Assembly: GCF_000013645.1 (NCBI RefSeq)
Contig: NC_007952.1
Location: forward strand, 2,976,001-3,040,000
DNA length: 64,000 bases
Source: Paraburkholderia xenovorans LB400
GTDB taxonomy: Bacteria > Pseudomonadota > Gammaproteobacteria > Burkholderiales > Burkholderiaceae
Reading direction: 5' to 3'
The translations under genes and the position numbers were made by a program. The notes under the pieces are model-generated. The model was not told the origin of the DNA. It searched no databases and saw only the letters and a list, made by a program, of their open reading frames with translations. Positions 60,418-64,000 of the stretch are shown here, piece after piece (position 1 is the stretch's first letter; each line of letters starts with the position of its first letter).

Positions 60418-60521
60418 AGCGCATGCACGTCCATGTGTCGTTGGAGAATCTGGGCGAAAGCACCCGGTTCTATCGCGCGATCCGCGAGAAGCGCGCAGAG
60501 GAACCAAATGAGCAGCGCTGA
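60414..60521 (+). pseudogene. Truncated ArsI (C-As lyase/VOC family) start
   Basis: This 35-codon frame begins MKRMHVHVSLENLGESTRFYR, the N-terminus of ArsI/CadI-type VOC (glyoxalase-fold) proteins, which are normally about 150 residues. It then runs into unrelated sequence and stops. The ArsI metal and cysteine residues are all missing. It looks like the leftover of a deletion that joined arsR to the ACR3 gene, whose start codon it overlaps. The frame may still serve translational coupling. Confidence 0.6.
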
Positions 60522-61593
60522 TACAGCGAACGGCGCCACACCAGCGGCGATCGGGTTTTTCGAGCGTTACCTGACGGTCTGGGTTGCGCTTTGCATCGTC
60601 GGCGGCATTCTGGCCGGACAGTTGCTTCCTCACTTCTTCCAGGCGATCGGCCGCATGGAAGTGGCACACGTCAATCTTCCGGTCGGTGTGCTGATCTGGG
60701 TGATGATCATCCCGATGCTGGTCAAGATCGACTTTTCGGCGATGACCCAGGTCAGGAGCCAGTGGCGCGGCATCGGCGTCACGCTGTTCGTGAACTGGTT
60801 CGTCAAACCGTTCTCGATGGCGTTGCTCGGCTGGATCTTCATCCGCCACGTGTTTGCGCCGTGGCTTCCCGCTGCCCAGCTCGACAGCTACATCGCCGGC
60901 CTGATCCTGCTGGCCGCCGCCCCCTGCACGGCAATGGTGTTTGTATGGTCACAACTCTGCAAGGGCGATCCGTATTTCACGCTATCGCAAGTGGCGCTCA
61001 ACGACTCCATCATGATCGTGGCCTTCGCACCGCTCGTCGCGCTGCTGCTCGGTCTGTCGGCCATCACGGTGCCGTGGGCCACGCTGATCATTTCGGTTGG
61101 GCTGTACATCGTCATTCCCGTCATCCTTGCCCAGTTGCTACGTCGGCATCTGCTCGCCAAAGGCGACGCACATTTCCGCCAGACCGTCGCACGGCTGGGT
61201 CCGTATTCGATCAGCGCACTGCTCGCGACACTCGTACTGCTGTTTGCTTTTCAGGGCCAGGCGATCGTCGAGGAGCCGCTTGTTATCGCCATGCTCGCGG
61301 TGCCAATCCTGATACAGGTGTTTTTCAATTCGGGCCTCGCCTACCTGCTGAATCGCAAGCTCGGCGTCGCGCATTGTGTCGCCGGACCGTCCAGTCTGAT
61401 CGGTGCCAGTAATTTCTTCGAACTGGCGGTCGCCACGGCAATCAGTCTGTTCGGGTTTCATTCCGGAGCAGCGCTGGCCACGGTGGTCGGCGTGCTGATC
61501 GAAGTGCCGGTAATGCTGTTCGTCGTTGGCATTGTCAACCGCTCGCAGCACTGGTACGAAGCCAGACACAACACCAAGGGACAACCGCTATGA
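60508..61593 (+). CDS. arsB: ACR3-family arsenite efflux permease
   Basis: A 361-residue integral membrane protein of about ten spans, of the ACR3 (bile-acid/arsenite) family. AAPCTAMVFVWSQLCKGDP holds the conserved Cys of the As(III) path, and SSLIGASNFFELAVATAISLFG is a further signature. The ATG at 60508 follows AGAGGAA. It pumps arsenite out of the cell using the proton motive force. The start lies inside the truncated arsI frame, and the 3' end overlaps arsC by 4 bp. Confidence 0.94.
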   Translation: MSSADTANGATPAAIGFFERYLTVWVALCIVGGILAGQLLPHFFQAIGRMEVAHVNLPVGVLIWVMIIPMLVKIDFSAMTQVRSQWRGIGVTLFVNWFVKPFSMALLGWIFIRHVFAPWLPAAQLDSYIAGLILLAAAPCTAMVFVWSQLCKGDPYFTLSQVALNDSIMIVAFAPLVALLLGLSAITVPWATLIISVGLYIVIPVILAQLLRRHLLAKGDAHFRQTVARLGPYSISALLATLVLLFAFQGQAIVEEPLVIAMLAVPILIQVFFNSGLAYLLNRKLGVAHCVAGPSSLIGASNFFELAVATAISLFGFHSGAALATVVGVLIEVPVMLFVVGIVNRSQHWYEARHNTKGQPL

Positions 61594-62012
61594 GCGTTAC
61601 GATCTATCACAACCCCGCGTGCGGCACGTCGCGCAACACGCTGGCGATGATCCGCAACGCGGGCATCGAGCCGGAAATCATCGAGTATCTGAATACCCCG
61701 CCCGACCGGGAAACACTAATAGGCCTGATCGCTCGCGCCGGCCTGACGGTACGCGCTGTGCTGCGCGAAAAGGGTACGCCTTACGCCGAGCTTGGTCTGA
61801 ACGATACGTCCTTGAGCGATGATGCGTTGCTCGATGCAATGATGGAACATCCGATCCTCATTAACCGCCCGTTTGTCGTCACGCCGCTTGGCGTCCGCCT
61901 GTGCCGGCCTTCCGAGGTCGTGCTCGACATACTCCCTGTAGGGCAGAAAAGTTCATTCAGGAAAGAGGACGGCGAACAGGTAGTCGATAGCGAAGGACGG
62001 AGGCTTCCCTGA
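61590..62012 (+). CDS. arsC: Glutaredoxin-dependent arsenate reductase
   Basis: A 140-residue ArsC of the E. coli plasmid R773 type. The catalytic Cys11 lies in HNPACGTSRNTL, and the arginines that bind arsenate lie in NRPFVVTPLGVRLCRPSE. It reduces As(V) to As(III) for export by ACR3, using glutathione/glutaredoxin. It overlaps arsB by 4 bp and arsH by 1 bp. Confidence 0.95.
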   Translation: MSVTIYHNPACGTSRNTLAMIRNAGIEPEIIEYLNTPPDRETLIGLIARAGLTVRAVLREKGTPYAELGLNDTSLSDDALLDAMMEHPILINRPFVVTPLGVRLCRPSEVVLDILPVGQKSSFRKEDGEQVVDSEGRRLP

Positions 62013-62776
62013 TGACACAGGACATGCCGAACGTCAGCACTGCGCACCTCGATACGCCCGATCTGCGCAAACTCGAACCGCGCGCGGTTTCGCCACACGC
62101 GCCGCGCATCCTTCTGCTGTTTGGCTCGTTGCGCGCCACCTCATACAGCCGGCTTCTCACGCTCGAAGCCGAACGCATCCTGCGCCATTTCGGCGCACAA
62201 ACACGGGTTTTCGATCCGCACGGCCTGCCGCTGGTGGATAGCGTGCCTGCCGACCATCCGAAGGTGGTCGAACTGCGTAAGCTCTCGGAGTGGTCCGAAG
62301 GGCAAGTTTGGTGCAGCCCCGAACGTCACGGAACCCTGACGGCGGTATTCAAGAACCAGATCGACTGGCTACCGCTCGAAAGCGGCGGCGTTCGCCCGAC
62401 GCAAGGCCGCACGCTCGCGGTGATGCAGGTGTGCGGCGGATCGCAATCGTTCAACGCTGTGAACGCGCTGCGCATTCTCGGCCGCTGGATGCGTATGGTG
62501 ACCATCCCCAATCAGTCTTCGGTGGCGAAGGCGTGGCAGGAGTTCGACGCAAACGGGCGGATGAAACCATCGGCTTATTACGATCGTGTCGTCGACGTGA
62601 TGGAGGAACTGTACAAGTTCACGCTGCTGGTGCGTGACCGCTCGGACTACCTGACCGATCGCTACAGCGAGCGCAAGGAGACGCACCCGGAGCTGGCGAC
62701 GACACTGGCGGCCGCCGCCATGAACCAGAACGCGGTGACCGCCAATGCAGACACTGACGACAGCGAAACGGAGTGA
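62012..62776 (+). CDS. arsH: ArsH, NADPH-dependent FMN reductase
   Basis: A 254-residue flavoprotein of the ArsH family. ILLLFGSLRATSYSRLLTLEAERIL is the FMN-phosphate-binding start, and WCSPERHGTLTAVFKNQIDWLPL is the ArsH signature. It oxidises trivalent organoarsenicals or acts as an NADPH oxidoreductase. The last gene of the operon. It keeps a role in methylarsenical resistance even though its usual partner ArsI is broken here. Confidence 0.94.
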   Translation: MTQDMPNVSTAHLDTPDLRKLEPRAVSPHAPRILLLFGSLRATSYSRLLTLEAERILRHFGAQTRVFDPHGLPLVDSVPADHPKVVELRKLSEWSEGQVWCSPERHGTLTAVFKNQIDWLPLESGGVRPTQGRTLAVMQVCGGSQSFNAVNALRILGRWMRMVTIPNQSSVAKAWQEFDANGRMKPSAYYDRVVDVMEELYKFTLLVRDRSDYLTDRYSERKETHPELATTLAAAAMNQNAVTANADTDDSETE

Positions 62777-62916
62777 CGGCCACGGCGGGCGGGTCGAGCT
62801 TACTGGCGAGGATCTCGGAGGCTTCGGCGGGTAGGGGTTCGCGTTCGGCCCAAGTCCCCCCTCGACTCGATGCGAGCGCTCCGGCAGATGCCGAACTGGA
62901 ACGGGCAATAGTTAGC

Positions 62917-64000
<1,084 letters not shown>

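Overview
The window is high-GC DNA with dense, short-gapped operons and betaproteobacterial gene content: PHA metabolism with phasins, an acoetoin (aco) operon with AcoX and LipA, PQQ-alcohol dehydrogenase genes, and an ACR3-type ars operon. This best fits Paraburkholderia or a close relative. That is inference from protein resemblance, because no rRNA or marker gene is present. Both ends cut genes: a branched-chain aminotransferase at the left and an ABC-F ATPase at the right.

Layout. 1-1.4 kb: ilvE end and a YciA-like thioesterase. 1.5-9.6 kb: a low-oxygen style carbon-storage block (PHA synthase, MaoC-Pta fusion, AckA, FabI-like, PhaB-like; then BON, AhpD-like and membrane proteins on the other strand), with near-consensus FNR/Anr boxes at 1562 and 9653. 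It resembles the lxa locus of Burkholderia cenocepacia. 10-16.7 kb: a basic RHH protein with a palindromic operator, a prolyl-4-hydroxylase, and three lipoproteins including a dihaem peroxidase and a phosphoesterase. 16.7-21.6 kb: an AT-rich segment followed by a minimal archaic chaperone-usher (spore-coat-U type) pilus operon. 21.7-25.8 kb: a methyltransferase, a phasin-like protein, a FabZ copy and an additional RpoD-type sigma factor.

26-38.3 kb is the most unusual part. Three spermidine-synthase-like paralogues that lack the usual aminopropyltransferase acidic motifs are spread over three transcription units. One stands alone, divergent from the extra rpoD. One follows a thioredoxin-fold-like protein and an HPr-like protein with Asn15 and Asp46. 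The third is the first gene of an operon for a six-subunit Hyf/complex-I-like membrane complex whose large subunit has lost all four NiFe cysteines (Ehr type). Each unit is preceded by the same 17-bp palindrome, TGATRAY-N3-ATTATCA, 83-118 bp before its first start codon. I propose that this is a small, coherent, probably undescribed regulon.

38.3-44 kb: a LysR regulator, a HAD hydrolase, a class II aldolase, a response regulator, a phasin, a Mn-catalase and an AHSA1 protein. 44-54 kb: acoX-acoA-acoB-acoC-lipA with a sigma-54 promoter and paired TGAGAY/GTCTCA sites, divergent AcoR, and then a second AcoR-like activator preceded by a perfect FNR box. 54-60 kb: pqqA and pqqD with only a scrap of pqqE, a binding-protein/cytochrome c fusion, a PQQ-alcohol dehydrogenase with the Asp-Tyr-Asp lanthanide signature, and an aldehyde dehydrogenase, with -24/-12 promoters before pqqA, the alcohol dehydrogenase and the aldehyde dehydrogenase. 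Alcohols would be oxidised to aldehydes in the periplasm and to acids in the cytoplasm. 60-62.8 kb: arsR, a truncated arsI, ACR3, arsC and arsH.
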